Positions 1-9,455 of a stretch of 64,000 nucleotides of DNA are shown here, piece by piece. The position numbers and the translations under genes are program-made. Source of the stretch: Aradus depressus. Its lineage: Eukaryota > Arthropoda > Insecta > Hemiptera > Aradidae. The notes beneath the pieces are model-generated. The model saw nothing but the letters and a program-made list of their open reading frames with translations, had not been told where the DNA came from and did no database searches. The stretch's first letter is position 1. Each line of letters begins with the position of its first letter. The stretch lies in NCBI GenBank assembly GCA_963662175.1, contig OY759214.1, positions 12,586,001 to 12,650,000 of the forward strand, given 5' to 3'.

Positions 1-13
1 CCCCCCCCCCCCC
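1..13. repeat. Poly-C run at window edge
   Basis: At least 13 C residues, cut by the window start. It belongs to a set of unusually long G/C homopolymers spread through the window. Confidence 0.9.
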
Positions 14-189
14 GAAATTTTTTCCTATATACGCCACTGAACCCTAATCCTAATCCTGATATAGCGCCTCAACAATGTAAACTAATTTCCGTAGCAACAA
101 ATAGTAAAATATATTTTTATTATTGATATTTTTTTAAATTAATAAGAATAAAAATAAAGAAAAAATAAAATCCATTCTACCAGCAAATT

Positions 190-410
190 TTTTTCAGATC
201 TCTCCCCTTTTCCGCTCTCAAAACGATGGTCTTACTCGCTGAAAGAAAGTCACTTTCAGAATTATGCTTCACAATGAAACAAAGAAAACCGCAGACACAG
301 TACTGGTATACACCCAGTAACATACGAGTATGAAAAGATTTTGAGAGAGAAGAGCAAGAGTGATATGTAAAAATATGATAGGTATAAGAAAGTCCTGTAC
401 TGGCCACACC
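190..410 (-). mobile_element. Family A foldback element, diverged copy
   Basis: The right end reads GGTATAAGAAAGTCCTG followed by TGGCCACACC, and the centre has TCAGAATTA, a spaced CAGTAA and a TTTTGAGAG stretch, in the same order as the better copy at 39737-39985. The left arm is decayed. No coding capacity. Confidence 0.7.
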
Positions 411-415
411 TTTCT

Positions 416-739
416 TTCGTTATAACCGTGATAAAAATATGTTGGTATGCAAAGTGGCTTGGTACATGTTAAATGCGCTCTCTGTGTGCTGTATGTGGTA
501 CGCTGATCTGGCATGAGATATGCTCCGACAGCAGCTGAAACAGAGAAGTACATATTTCAGTGTAGATACTGTTTGAATGATGGGTGTGGGAGGGGTGGGG
601 TGGGGGGGGGGGGGGGGGGGGTGTGCAAGGCAATGACCTAAATGCTTCCTGCATTAACCTTCCGCTCCTTCTATAACCAGCCACAGCCACCTCTCAATCA
701 CCAACTCTCCTTCTCCACCTCAAATGTGGCTATGGATGA
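416..739. other. Unassigned stretch with a poly-G tract
   Basis: No recognisable gene or repeat family. It contains a run of 20 G at 602-621 inside a G/T-rich block. Short open frames here are proline- or low-complexity-rich readings of that block and are not supported as genes. Confidence 0.5.
602..621. repeat. Poly-G homopolymer, 20 bp
   Basis: Uninterrupted run of 20 G directly visible; the 15 bases upstream are also G-rich. Confidence 0.95.
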
Positions 740-767
740 GAAAGACCGCTCTGGTAGTAGGCGATAT
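739..767 (+). mobile_element. SINE 3'-body fragment, left part
   Basis: GCTCTGGTAGTAGGCGATAT matches the 3' body of the tRNA-derived SINE. The matching continuation (TAGTTAAAGCC and the CAATAACTAACTA tail) resumes only after about 400 bp, at 1175-1213, so the SINE was split by the element at 768-1169. Confidence 0.75.
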
Positions 768-1169
768 GTGGTCTCTTTTTAAAACTGGCCACCTCCAAAA
801 AAAAAAAAATTCAGGAAATGAAGAAAAACTGTATTTTCATAACCGTTGTCATTATTCTATTGAAATTTTTTTTATAATAGCAGTTAAGCCAGAAATTAAC
901 GGTAAGAACTTGCAGAAATTTAAAAAGTAATTAGGTAGACAGTTATTAATTAATTTTTGAATTGGCCGATTTTGAAGCAAACATTTTGGAAAATCGGTAG
1001 TTTTTTTTATTCATAAAATTTGATAATGATTAACAATCACACAAGGAAAGTAATAAAACTTCAACACATCATTTTATTACCATTCGACGCTGGGCATGAT
1101 GAATAAGTTAAAAAAAAAAACGGGTTTCTCACTTTTTTGGAGATGGCCAGTTTTTTTAAAAGAGACTAC
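768..1169. mobile_element. MITE-like element with about 36-bp terminal inverted repeats, inserted in a SINE
   Basis: The left end GTGGTCTCTTTTTAAAA then CTGGCCACCTCC is mirrored at the right end, which in reverse complement reads GTAGTCTCTTTT, then A-rich bases and CTGGCCATCTCC, then poly-A. The arms match over about 36 bp with a few differences. The 402-bp body is AT-rich and has no transposase-like frame, so it is a non-autonomous element. Length, arms and its position inside a SINE copy support a MITE; the superfamily is unknown because the target duplication is not clear. Confidence 0.75.
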
Positions 1170-1213
1170 TCATAGTAGTTAAAGCCTGGGCAAGAGTCAC
1201 AATAACTAACTAT
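1170..1213 (+). mobile_element. SINE 3' end, right part of the split copy
   Basis: TAGTTAAAGCCTGGGCAAG and GAGTCAC followed by an AATAACTAACTA tail is the SINE 3' terminus. It completes the fragment at 739-767. Confidence 0.75.
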
Positions 1214-1229
1214 ACTAGCTGTGCTACTC

Positions 1230-1700
1230 TGTATTGCTCGTGAAATGCTTTGAACTTTGTGAGCGTTCTAACGCAGAAACGATTATAGCAATGAAGGTCA
1301 CATGCGCTAACTTAAATCTGATAGATTTTTGCCAAAATTAAATGAAAATTGAGGCCACTTTACTTTGATGATTAGGAATATTTTACAAGATATCATTTAT
1401 CGTTTTATATGATCTAATCAAAAATCTTTTTAAATAAAAGTTGCAGAGAAAACTGAAAGGTTTTTTTAAAGTGGGATACAATTTTTGGCCAAGCTGAAAA
1501 CCGTCCTGTGCCTTGGAACACATATTTTTAGACGTATTCTTGATTTACCCAAAAACTATTGGTCCTATCAAATAATCGTTTGTTGGCTCCTGGCGGGAGC
1601 AGAAAAAAGCGTTGTGAGAAATAAGGAAGGTAAAGAGGTCACAAAGAAAGTGGGGAGACCCTGTGAATTTATGACGTGCAAATATTATATTTATTTTTAA
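1230..1700 (-). repeat. Family C dispersed repeat, copy 1
   Basis: It shares ordered blocks with the copies at 11680-12185, 16790-17050 and 20210-20670: GAGCGTTCTAACGCAGAAAC, a CATGCGCTAACTTAAATCTG block, AAAGTTGCAGAGAAAACT, and a GACGTATTCTTGATTTACCC block. No coding signal; the short frame at 1485-1700 reads through repeat sequence. Confidence 0.75.
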
Positions 1701-1799
1701 TGGTCGTTATCAATTTCAGATAAACAAATATTATTTTAATTACAATTTAACCTAGATTCCATATCTCTTTCGAGGTGAATATAAAATAATAAAAGAAAA

Positions 1800-2068
1800 A
1801 CACCGGCAATGTATTTCCCAAGCTCGTATCATTTGTTATAAGTTTTCACTCTCCTTCTAAACCGTCCCTCCCATTTGGCTGAAAATCAATATGTATTTTA
1901 CTAATAGACTCCTGAATGCGTTCATACAATTTTGTGTTGACTTATTCAGTCCATCGAAACTGATTGTGATTCTCTTTTGGATTCAGGGGTTGGAAATCAT
2001 GAGATCCCTGTGAAAACCCAACATCGAATGTTTGACTGCTTCCATAACTACCCCTATAACTGAGAAAA
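1800..2068 (-). mobile_element. Family B element, minus-strand copy (tail to head)
   Basis: Begins with the tail motif CACCGGCAATGTATTTCCC, contains the unit motif TTTTGTGTTGAC, and ends with the head motif CCATAACTACCCCTATAACT. A non-LTR retrotransposon is inserted in its head end at about 2069. Confidence 0.75.
2053..2068. repeat. 16-bp target-site duplication, left copy
   Basis: CCTATAACTGAGAAAA occurs here and again, identically, at 2760-2775, flanking the retrotransposon fragment between them. Confidence 0.85.
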
Positions 2069-2759
2069 AAAAAAAATATATATATATATATATATATGTG
2101 GTGGGCTGGTGTTTTACACCTAGGGACCTAAGCATCCAGTGCTCTTATCCCTTCCCTGGAAGCGCTGGGCTTTCCCGTTGTTATATTACCTGTATGTTTA
2201 TACTACCTAAACCAAGCCCTTCATGAAGTACTCAGTCTTCCAGTTTCCTTAATGAACCTGAGAATGCTCTCATAGTCCAATTTTCTAAAGTCCTCCTCTG
2301 CGATTACATCTCCACCAAAGATGCGGAATCTCGTTCGCGCATATCCCGAGCAGATGCCCAGGAAGTGTGCCGCCGTCTCACATCTATCACAGATAGGACT
2401 GTCCTTGACTCGTACAGTGTGTATGTAGGTGTCTATTGAACGGACCATGTCCTGTGAGAACTCCAGTCAGTTGTCTAAGCTCGTTCCTTTTGAGGTTCAG
2501 GATCCCGTCTTTCAGAACCCTGGAACATCTTCGCCTGTCTGCATGTGGTCTTTTCTCTCCAGGTTTGTTCCAAAAGATCCTTAGTCCATTCTTTAATCCG
2601 GGTTCGGTATGTCTCCCTAGATATTCCCAGCACCGGCTCTGGTCCCATAAAAGGCTTATTTGAACCTTCCTTGGCTAGTCGGTCTGCCTCTTCGTTTCCC
2701 TGGATCCCCGAGTGTCCGGGAACCCAGTGGAGTCCAATCTTCTTGCAGTTTCCTAGGGT
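2069..2759 (-). mobile_element. 5'-truncated non-LTR retrotransposon (R1/I/Jockey type): RNase H end plus zinc knuckle
   Basis: On the minus strand the insertion starts inside the RNase H domain. HWVPGHSGIQGNEEAD followed by RLAKEG (about 2665-2735) is the last RNase H motif, with its catalytic Asp. After a frameshift comes LKRNELRQLTGVLTGHG (about 2430-2500). A further frameshift leads to a C-terminal zinc knuckle, ICDRCETAAHFLGIC (CxxC, then H-x4-C), and the end LRFIKETGRL. The 3' UTR runs to about 2098, followed by an (AT)n and A/T tail. Identical 16-bp duplications at 2053-2068 and 2760-2775 show a single target-primed insertion of about 690 bp that was 5'-truncated on arrival. It lies in a family B copy. 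Two frameshifts make it a dead copy. The same element recurs at 30655-31010. Confidence 0.92.
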
Positions 2760-2775
2760 CCTATAACTGAGAAAA
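2760..2775. repeat. 16-bp target-site duplication, right copy
   Basis: Identical to 2053-2068; it marks the 5' junction of the truncated retrotransposon. The open frame continuing to 2912 beyond this point is flanking DNA, not retrotransposon. Confidence 0.85.
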
Positions 2776-2859
2776 TAAAAGAAAGTAGTACCAAGACCTT
2801 GTTCAGTCTTACTACCTCTCCCCACCCTTAAGAAGATAATATCATTACAGTTTGTCTGG

Positions 2860-2955
2860 TAATCGTTAAAAAGACCCCTTACTCGAGGTGAATAAAGATT
2901 TAGGACTCCCACAGTAGAGTCGAGCTCATGTCCACCAGAGCGACGAAAGAATGCA
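2860..2955 (+). mobile_element. SINE 3'-body fragment
   Basis: Matches the SINE from the CGTTAAAGACCCC block through GGTGAATAAA, TTTAGGACTCCCACAGTAGA and GACGAAAGA. Both ends are lost. Confidence 0.75.
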
Positions 2956-3562
2956 TGACTCCAATAACATAAGTAGTATTGTGATAAGTTATCATGTTAT
3001 TAAAATCTGTTATTTTTTTAATTTAAATTTAAAAAAATAGTTTTCTAGATGACAACCCACCACTAATTTGCATACTGAGTGCATTTTAGCTGTTACTTCT
3101 CACCGGCACACTTCTTATAAAACGTACATCGTGACTGGTTGCACATCGTGTTTCTGTTCGAGTCTCATCTGGAACTAGTCTTAAAACCAAACTGTAGGAG
3201 AAAGTATCGTCATGAAATTTATTTTCAATCTCAATGCAACAGTTAAAAAAAACAAAATTGTCAGTAAATCACCGGCAATGTCCTTCTTCGGCTTGAAATA
3301 ATGTAATAATCTAAATTTTGAGTCAATATACTCAAGTAGTACAATATTATTGTCTCGAAAATTTAGTTTTTTAGTAATTATAAAAAATCTTACAAGATTC
3401 ATTCATTCCAGTCAAAGTCCCTGGAAATATAAGTCGTCAATACATGTCAAATAAGTCAAAAAGAAAGTGGGAGATCTTGTGCATTTATGACGTCCAAATA
3501 TTATATTTACGTATAGCGTTGTGAATAAAAATAAAATACTTACATTACACATACAACATAAA
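2956..3562. other. Unassigned AT-rich stretch with family B flank sequence
   Basis: Around 3265-3290 a CACCGGCAATGTCCTTC block resembles the family B tail. The segment 3455-3540 (GAAAGTGGGAGATC, then TTATGACGTCCAAATATTAT) parallels 1640-1700, so both family B copies share extra sequence outside the tail. No gene seen. Confidence 0.5.
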
Positions 3563-3995
3563 ATAAAGTGGTGAATAACCAATGTATTTCCTCATCACGA
3601 ATTAATCAACTAAGTCCCTTCAAAACTAAAAAAAAAAGCTTAAAAATCGATAGTTACATAGGGACTTCTGAATCTCGTACTAAATTTTGTGTCGATATAT
3701 TCATTATAGTTATTAGGAATTTTGTGTTAATCACCCTTCTATTTGGCTGGTTTGATAGAAAGTCAATAGGTATTCTTAGGGGATCCTGGATATCGATATA
3801 CAATTTTGTGTCGATGCATTCATTTTATTGGGAATTATCGTGTTAACAGACGGACAGACACACATATAGACAGACAGGGTTTCTCAAGTCAGGGGTTGTG
3901 AAACATGATATTCCGGTGAAAACTCAACATCAAATATATGATCGATTACATAACTTCTCCTATACTTTGTATAGCTGGGCAAGTAAAATTACATT
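3563..3995 (-). mobile_element. Family B element, minus-strand copy with two unit remnants
   Basis: Tail motif near 3570, unit motifs GTGTCGATATATTCATTA (about 3693) and GTGTCGATGCATTCATT (about 3812), and the head CGATTACATAACTTCTCC followed by TATACTTTGTATAGC near 3943-3980. The frame at 3568-3846 reads through the repeat and is not a gene. Confidence 0.8.
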
Positions 3996-4159
3996 GAAAT
4001 AGAAGAAAGTCCGGCTAAACATTTTGAAAATCATTTACGAATATACAAAAGTTCGTAAAAAGGTTAGATTAAGAGTTTTTCGATATCCTTAACCCAGAGA
4101 ATTTCAAAATGAGCCCAAATTTTCATTCTGAATCAATGGTTCACTGTTTCATATTCTAG

Positions 4160-4335
4160 TTAGTTATTATAACTCATGCCCTGGTTTTAACTATGAGATC
4201 ATAATCGCCTACTTCCAGAGCGCTCTTTCGTCACTCTGGTGGACATGAGCCCGACTCTACTGTGGGAGTCTCAAATTTTGCCTATCCTAAATTTTCATTC
4301 ATCTAGGGCTTTATTGAGTACCTGTGAGAGTCCTA
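4160..4335 (-). mobile_element. SINE 3'-half fragment
   Basis: Reverse complement of the SINE body: CTCATGCCCTGG, CAGAGCGCTCTTTCGTCACT, GTGGACATGAGCCCGACTCT, and the AAATTTTGCC block. The tRNA-like head is missing. Confidence 0.85.
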
Positions 4336-4340
4336 TATTT

Positions 4341-5110
4341 ATCCCAACGATCTTTCACTCACCCCTGTGCGCAAACCACTCGATTTCGTTCAAATTTGGA
4401 ATGTATGGTTTTTAATTGGTGCTCTCACAGATTATAGCATTTGCTTTAAAAAAAGAACACTTTAAACTACCTTTTTGGGAACCAACTAAAACACTGGTGC
4501 GGAGCGGGTCTGGGAGGTGTTCAGCTCATCACATAATATTGTAACTCATTTACCATAGTCCAAGTTGCCCAGTGCGCATAATGAAGTTTCACTTTAAAAA
4601 TATATTAATTACTTTTTGAGTTATGTAAGGAGATACTTAATTCTCATATAATATATTATTATTATCACTTCTATTATTAGTATCACTTCTATTTATTTTA
4701 ACCTTCTAAAAAAAAATTTATTATTCTTAATTCTATGTAAAGATATTTTATCAACTTTTGTTGAGGTGACATTTATCATTGGTTGAAGTAGGTGTAGGAT
4801 GGAATAGTTGTTTGATTTAGTGCCAATCAGTGGAAAGAGAGATATCTTAATTTTTCTTTTATTGAAGGTTACAAGTTATTATGAACATGAAGTGACTGTT
4901 TTATTGAATAGGTCAGTTCGTCTATTTTCAAGGACCAAAAGAGGAGGACTTAATAGCTTTAGGCCAAGGACTTAGCACATTATAACAGCCAGGCACTATT
5001 TCCTCACACTGATTCTTAGCAAACTTCAGTAATTCAATGTGTACAGTGCCCCAGATATTAGTTGACAAGTTAATTTTCCTCATTTCCAGAAATACATTTT
5101 TTAATTAAAT
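4341..5110. other. Unassigned AT-rich stretch
   Basis: No coding frame with a recognisable domain. Includes short ATT/TTA-rich low-complexity DNA near 4640-4720. Confidence 0.5.
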
Positions 5111-5114
5111 GTTT

Positions 5115-5870
5115 TCCCTCTGTCCAGCTCTACCAAGTAAAGAGGAAGTTTTGTAATCTGTCAGAAATTCGATGCGGAGTTTTCAACGGAATCTCGTTTT
5201 CCAATGAAAATCAAAAATCATTCAATTCAAAAATCAATCAATTCAAAAAATCAAAAAAAATGTCTTCGTATCTATGAAAATGATAACTCCCGATAGAATG
5301 AATGTATCAACACGAAATTTTATTTGTGTATCCAGAACTATCTAAGGAAAGAAGGAAGGCATCTATTGGTTTCAGCCTAAACCCCAAAGGGAAAGGGGGG
5401 AATTAAAACAAAAACACTAAACACACGAAATTTAATATGTATATCCAATCCCTCCAAGGACATCATCTATCAATTTTCAGCAAAATCAGCCATAGGAGAG
5501 GCTCAACAAAAAAATCCCAGTAATTTCCGATGTAATGTATGTATTCACCTGAAATTGCCTATTTAAATTCAAAATCCAATGAGGATAGCTCTTATCAATT
5601 TTCCGTAAAATCGGTTGAAGGAAGGGGGGACTAGAGAAGGGGGCTCGACTCAAATACCCTAATAACTGAAAATGTAATGGGTGTATCGACACAAAATTTA
5701 GTAAAAGGATTTAGCAGCCACTATGTAAGTCAAATATTGAGTTTTGGCCCAAACCGTCGTTTGGCTTTGGAGGGAGAGCGAAAATATAATTGATTAATTC
5801 TTGTTCGGGAAGTGAAAATAAGGGAAATAAAATAAGAGAGAAATGTATAATAAATAATTTTTTTTGATAT
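5115..5870 (+). mobile_element. Family B element, plus-strand copy with about four tandem units
   Basis: Head with GAGGAAGTTTTGTAATCTG and GTCAGAAATTCGATGCG near 5140-5175. Unit starts lie at about 5282, 5405 (damaged), 5517 and 5658, about 110-140 bp apart, each with an ACACGAAATTT-like block and a polypurine end (GGAAGGGGGGACTAGAGAAG). The unique tail follows (CAAATATTGAGTTTTGGCCC to GGCTTTGGAGGGAGAGCGAA). Confidence 0.85.
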
Positions 5871-6005
5871 TATTTTTAAAAAACCGAGAATATTATAACC
5901 TTTCAGAAGCGTTTTGTAGCTCAAATAGTAACTTCTAAGTTGAAAACAGCGGACATATTGTGGAAAATTTATAAATAAAACTAAGTTAGTTTTTTTTTTA
6001 ATTTT

Positions 6006-6140
6006 GTTGATTCCACAAGAAATTTAAACATAATTTACCGGTTTTGGTTACACCATTGTCAGGTTACTACAGGAACTAAACCTGAGGTTGTTGTAAGCCC
6101 GAAACCTGTAGTCCATGTTTAATGTTTTTCTGGAATCAAC
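6006..6140. mobile_element. Small inverted-repeat element with facing CTGA/GAAAC-like modules
   Basis: Terminal GTTGATTCCA at 6006-6015 is mirrored by TGGAATCAAC at 6131-6140. Inside, TTACCGGTTTTGGTTACACC then ATTGTCAGG faces a second, inverted module with CCTGAGGTTGTTGTAAG and CCCGAAACC. Each module looks like a decayed form of the CTGATGA...GAAACCGG block that I associate with insect Penelope-like or related repeats. No coding capacity. Confidence 0.5.
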
Positions 6141-6249
6141 AACATTTCAATGAAACGAAGTTTGTTTTGTTTACTTACATTTGAGTTATAACTAAAGAAA
6201 ACTACTTTATGCCGATTAGGTTTTATGATATAGGTTTTTTTCCTAGTTT

Positions 6250-6432
6250 ATTATAGTGATTCATGGCCGGGCCATGTCACATCGCCTACTAGAGCCCGAC
6301 TCTGGGAGTCCTAAATTTTGCCTACCTAGGTTTATTCACCGTCTTTAACGAGTATCTGACATCGCACAGGCTCGGAACCATCCGAAGGACGGCATGCTCA
6401 AGGTTTTTCACCTCCCAGATAAAAAAAATCCA
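6250..6432 (-). mobile_element. SINE fragment lacking most of the tRNA-like head
   Basis: CATCGCCTACTAGAGCCCGA, GGGAGTCCTAAATTTTGCC, GACATCGCACAGGCTCGG and CCGAAGGACGGC appear in the minus-strand SINE order, with several deletions. Confidence 0.85.
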
Positions 6433-6459
6433 AGATCTTTGGTAGGGTTTCGGACCTTG

Positions 6460-6780
6460 CGATTTTTTGCGATGATTGCACAGTAGGGCTACACGCTACC
6501 CCTGAGCTCTCCTGTCCTTTCCTAGTCTTCTTCTTGTAGAGGCTATACAGGCCCCTGGATTGTGCACTGTAGTTCCCTCCCCAGTGGTAGCTCTCTTTTC
6601 ACATCTGTCTGCGTCCTCGTTACCCTCGATCCTCACTCGATAGCCCATTCCTTCCAATATTCTATAGCAGTAGTATATTACATTCTAGTGCCACTTCGGA
6701 TGTCTGACATTGAAGAGGCTGGCATGCCCACGCCATATCCTAATCATAGTTGATCTGTCATTAATTTTGTAGTGAGACGT
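6460..6780 (-). mobile_element. Decayed non-LTR retrotransposon RNase H fragment
   Basis: On the minus strand, around 6601-6660, the frame reads GYRVRIEGNEDADRC and continues in frame as EKRATTGEG. GNEDAD is the characteristic last RNase H block of I/R1/Jockey-type elements (WVPGHxGxxGNExAD), here with the WVPGH part worn away. The flanks are too decayed to place. The plus-strand frame at 6562-6753 is its shadow. Confidence 0.65.
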
Positions 6781-6983
6781 AGAAAGTTTCAGGGGATCAC
6801 GCTGATCACAATCCTGATCTTTTGGCACATTATTTCTTTCTTACCATCTCCGACCATCAACATTTGTTGTATGATTTCTTTACGCCTGCCCTATCTGACA
6901 CTTCTGACTGACTTGTTTAAAGGGAGTGTTGTGAAAGGCGGTGGACGGGTACGAGTGAGTGAACGTTATGTTGTGATGACGTA

Positions 6984-7008
6984 GGGGGGGGGGGGGGGGG
7001 GGGGGGGG
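6984..7008. repeat. Poly-G homopolymer, 25 bp
   Basis: Uninterrupted run of 25 G, the longest homopolymer in the window. It is followed by about 200 bp of relatively GC-rich unassigned DNA. Confidence 0.95.
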
Positions 7009-7734
7009 AGGACGACCATGACCGGGTTAGTGGGGGAACCCACTCGACCTTGATCTAGGTCGGAGACATGACGTCAGACAGAGCCAGACAGAGGAGGGGG
7101 GGATTATTGAGCAAGGTCAGGACGTGGGGTGCACCACTACACTGTTGCACTTTGGGGTAGGTCTTGTGACGTGGGCCTTTCCTTGTGTCCCCCTCTCCTT
7201 GCTGCCCTAGTCTAGGTCAGTGTGTCTCTAGGCGCCCACTCAAGTGGTTCTACTCTCTGGAAGGTTCCAGGGTTGACAACTTTCTTTAGTTTAATTCTTC
7301 TAACTTTTCAAAATTTGATAAGAGAAATACTGATTGAAACAGCAAACATACGAGATAGTGATCTAGATGCACCATTGAGGTCATTTAACAGATTGACCAA
7401 TTCCTATATGAGAGAGGATTGTTGCTTGCAGGTGAACAAAAAGATACGGTGCACCCTCTAAGAACGCATTTTAAATTACTAATGAGTAGCACAACGTTTA
7501 AAAGGCGTTCATAACACAAATATAGATTTTTCTTGAATAGTGGGAAGAAGAAGAGAAATAGAGTGAGTTTCACAAGGAAACAGATCCAACGGTCACTGAC
7601 GTAGAAAATGCAGGAGCGTAGTGATCTAGATGCACCACCGAAGCCACCCTGAGCCTCCTTACGCAATGCCCATATCAGTCTATCCAAAACTATGTAACCT
7701 CATTTTTGATAAAAATTGTAGATAAATTTAAAAA
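7009..7734. other. Unassigned stretch with a repeated 19-bp motif
   Basis: 7009-7220 is GC-richer than its surroundings. TAGTGATCTAGATGCACCA occurs at about 7348-7366 and again at about 7619-7637 in the same orientation, so part of this region was locally duplicated or is a low-copy repeat. No recognised coding domain. Confidence 0.5.
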
Positions 7735-7865
7735 CAATTATCGGAGAATCAACGGGAATGTTCTTCCCCAACACGAATTAATGAAACACGTTTTTGCCTT
7801 CCATCTAACATCAATCGACCATTTTTGGCTAAAAATCAATAGTTGATTGTTTTGTTTATTTGGTT
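7735..7865 (-). mobile_element. Family B tail fragment
   Basis: GAGAATCAACGGGAATGTTC, CCCCAACACGAATTAATG and TTGGCTAAAAATCAATAG match the reverse complement of the family B tail. Confidence 0.7.
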
Positions 7866-7962
7866 TCATATAAGATGCATAATAGCCGTTATATTGGTGT
7901 TATTGGTTATTTATACAACATCCATGGTCTCGGGAGGGAGATCTATCTATGTTATAAAACTG

Positions 7963-8055
7963 TCTTCCGGGTGGGATTGGAACCAGCAACCGTGGTAGAA
8001 CTATTCGATCAAAGCCCTATGCTCTAGCCCCCATGGTCACCGTGGCCCCTAAAAG
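7963..8055 (-). other. tRNA-like (SINE head-like) sequence
   Basis: The minus strand reads CATGGGGGCTAGAGCATAGG, resembling a tRNA D-arm/box A, and about 40 bp later TGGTTCCAATCCCACCC, close to a box B consensus. It differs from the main SINE head. No clean cloverleaf can be drawn, so a relic of another tRNA-derived SINE is more likely than a gene. Confidence 0.35.
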
Positions 8056-8074
8056 TTGACTTACACAAGGACAT

Positions 8075-8332
8075 AATATGTACCCCCGGAGGTAAAGGAC
8101 ACTATTTTCTTATGAAATATAGTTGGCACCATGTTTGTGATGTATATTTTTCGCTCTATACAGTGGTATAAAGCACTATGTTCTATTACTATAAACAGAG
8201 AAAATTGCATAGAGCAATTCTTATTATTAGCGAAGAAACCTGAAAATGAAGTTGAAAAAAATCAAAAACTTGTTTTCCTGAAAAATTACGTTTTTGTGAC
8301 CTGGTTTCCTTTACCTCCGAGGTGAAGTATGA
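8075..8332. mobile_element. MITE-like element with imperfect inverted ends
   Basis: Left end ATATGTACCCCCGGAGGTAA then AGGACAC; right end, in reverse complement, CATACTTCACCTCGGAGGTA then AAGGAAAC. The shared GGAGGTAAAGG core is exact. About 258 bp, AT-rich inside. The frame at 8131-8325 lies inside it and resembles no protein known to me. Confidence 0.5.
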
Positions 8333-8384
8333 ACCCTCTAATAAATTTCGCATTTAATAAATTTTTAAATATATTCATTTGATC

Positions 8385-8600
8385 GGCAGTGACTTTTGAA
8401 TTGAGTGATGATTTCCCCCATTTTCATTGAAAATTACAAGGTAACGTTCTTATGAAGTTTTTGAATATAAAATTTCGTGTCGATATATGCATTAATTGGT
8501 CAGTTATTGAATTTCTTATGTTAACAACCCTTTGCCAATAGGGGTGTCATCCTTTTATGGAATTCTCCACACTTCGTATAAGTTGTTCAAGTAAATAATT
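8385..8600 (-). mobile_element. Family B fragment
   Basis: TTCGTGTCGATATATGCATT followed by GGTCAGTTATTGAATTTC is a minus-strand unit, and CACACTTCGTATAAGTTG resembles the head terminus. Confidence 0.65.
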
Positions 8601-9084
8601 TTTTTCTCGAATGGAAAATTGAATTTGTGCTTCGATTTTTGTAATTTTTACATGATATGATATATCTATATTATACATATCTATATTTGTGTCATCGAGA
8701 TCTTCAAAATGATGCGCCTAGAATTATAGATGTAATGGGGGGGACATATATACTGAGAATAGTGCATCCTAGATAAGATATAGCTGACTGCAATCAGGCC
8801 AAGGCTGGATCAACGCTATAATTAGTGAGTCCCTCTCCAGGGTCGTTCCTCAAACTTAATTTGGGTTCCTGTTTCATTTTATTTAAATACTACTTATTTT
8901 GGACAAGGAGAAACAATTATTTGGCCCTAACAGGACTTTCTTATAGCAACATTGGTTCGGTTCACTTTCTCTCTCAAATTCATTTCATATTTGCATTAAT
9001 GTGTATGTGTTGGCGTCTTTGTGCCCTTCTATAGCGTAATTCTGTGAGTGACTTTCTTATACTCAGTAACGCCAGTATGATGTC
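8601..9084. other. Unassigned AT-rich stretch
   Basis: No domain-bearing frame and no match to the window's repeat families that I can see. Confidence 0.5.
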
Positions 9085-9415
9085 TGAGAGACACAGGAAC
9101 ATAACTCCTGATAGGTTGAATTTGTCAACACGAAATTTTATTTGTGTATTCAAAACCATGTATAGACAGCATCTTTCAATTATCAGCGCAATGGGGAGGG
9201 AGGGATCACAGAGAGGCTCAAATCAAGAGACCCAATAACTGCCGATGAAATGAATCTATCGAAACAAAATTTAGTATGAAGATTCAAAAGCCACTATGTA
9301 GCCGAAACTATCGATTGGTTTTGGAGGGAGAGCGAAGATAATATATTATTTATTTATTATACTGGGAATGTACATAGGCGGTGATTCACCGACGACTTAT
9401 TTACATGTACCTTCA
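9085..9415 (+). mobile_element. Family B element with two units
   Basis: Unit starts at about 9100 (ATAACTCCTGATAGGTTGAA) and 9233 (AATAACTGCCGATGAAATGA), then the unique tail with GGTTTTGGAGGGAGAGCGAA and GGTGATTCACCGACGAC. Confidence 0.8.
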
Positions 9416-9430
9416 TCATTTTTAATTTTG

Positions 9431-9455
9431 TTTATTTTTTTTTTAGGTGAGTTCG
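9431..9455 (+). promoter_or_regulatory. Recursive-splice-like site (ratchet point) candidate 1
   Basis: TTTATTTTTTTTTTAG runs directly into GTGAGT at 9446|9447. A polypyrimidine tract plus AG acceptor fused to a consensus 5' splice site is the known signature of zero-nucleotide-exon recursive splicing in long insect introns. In AT-rich DNA with many T tracts this can also arise by chance. Confidence 0.35.
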
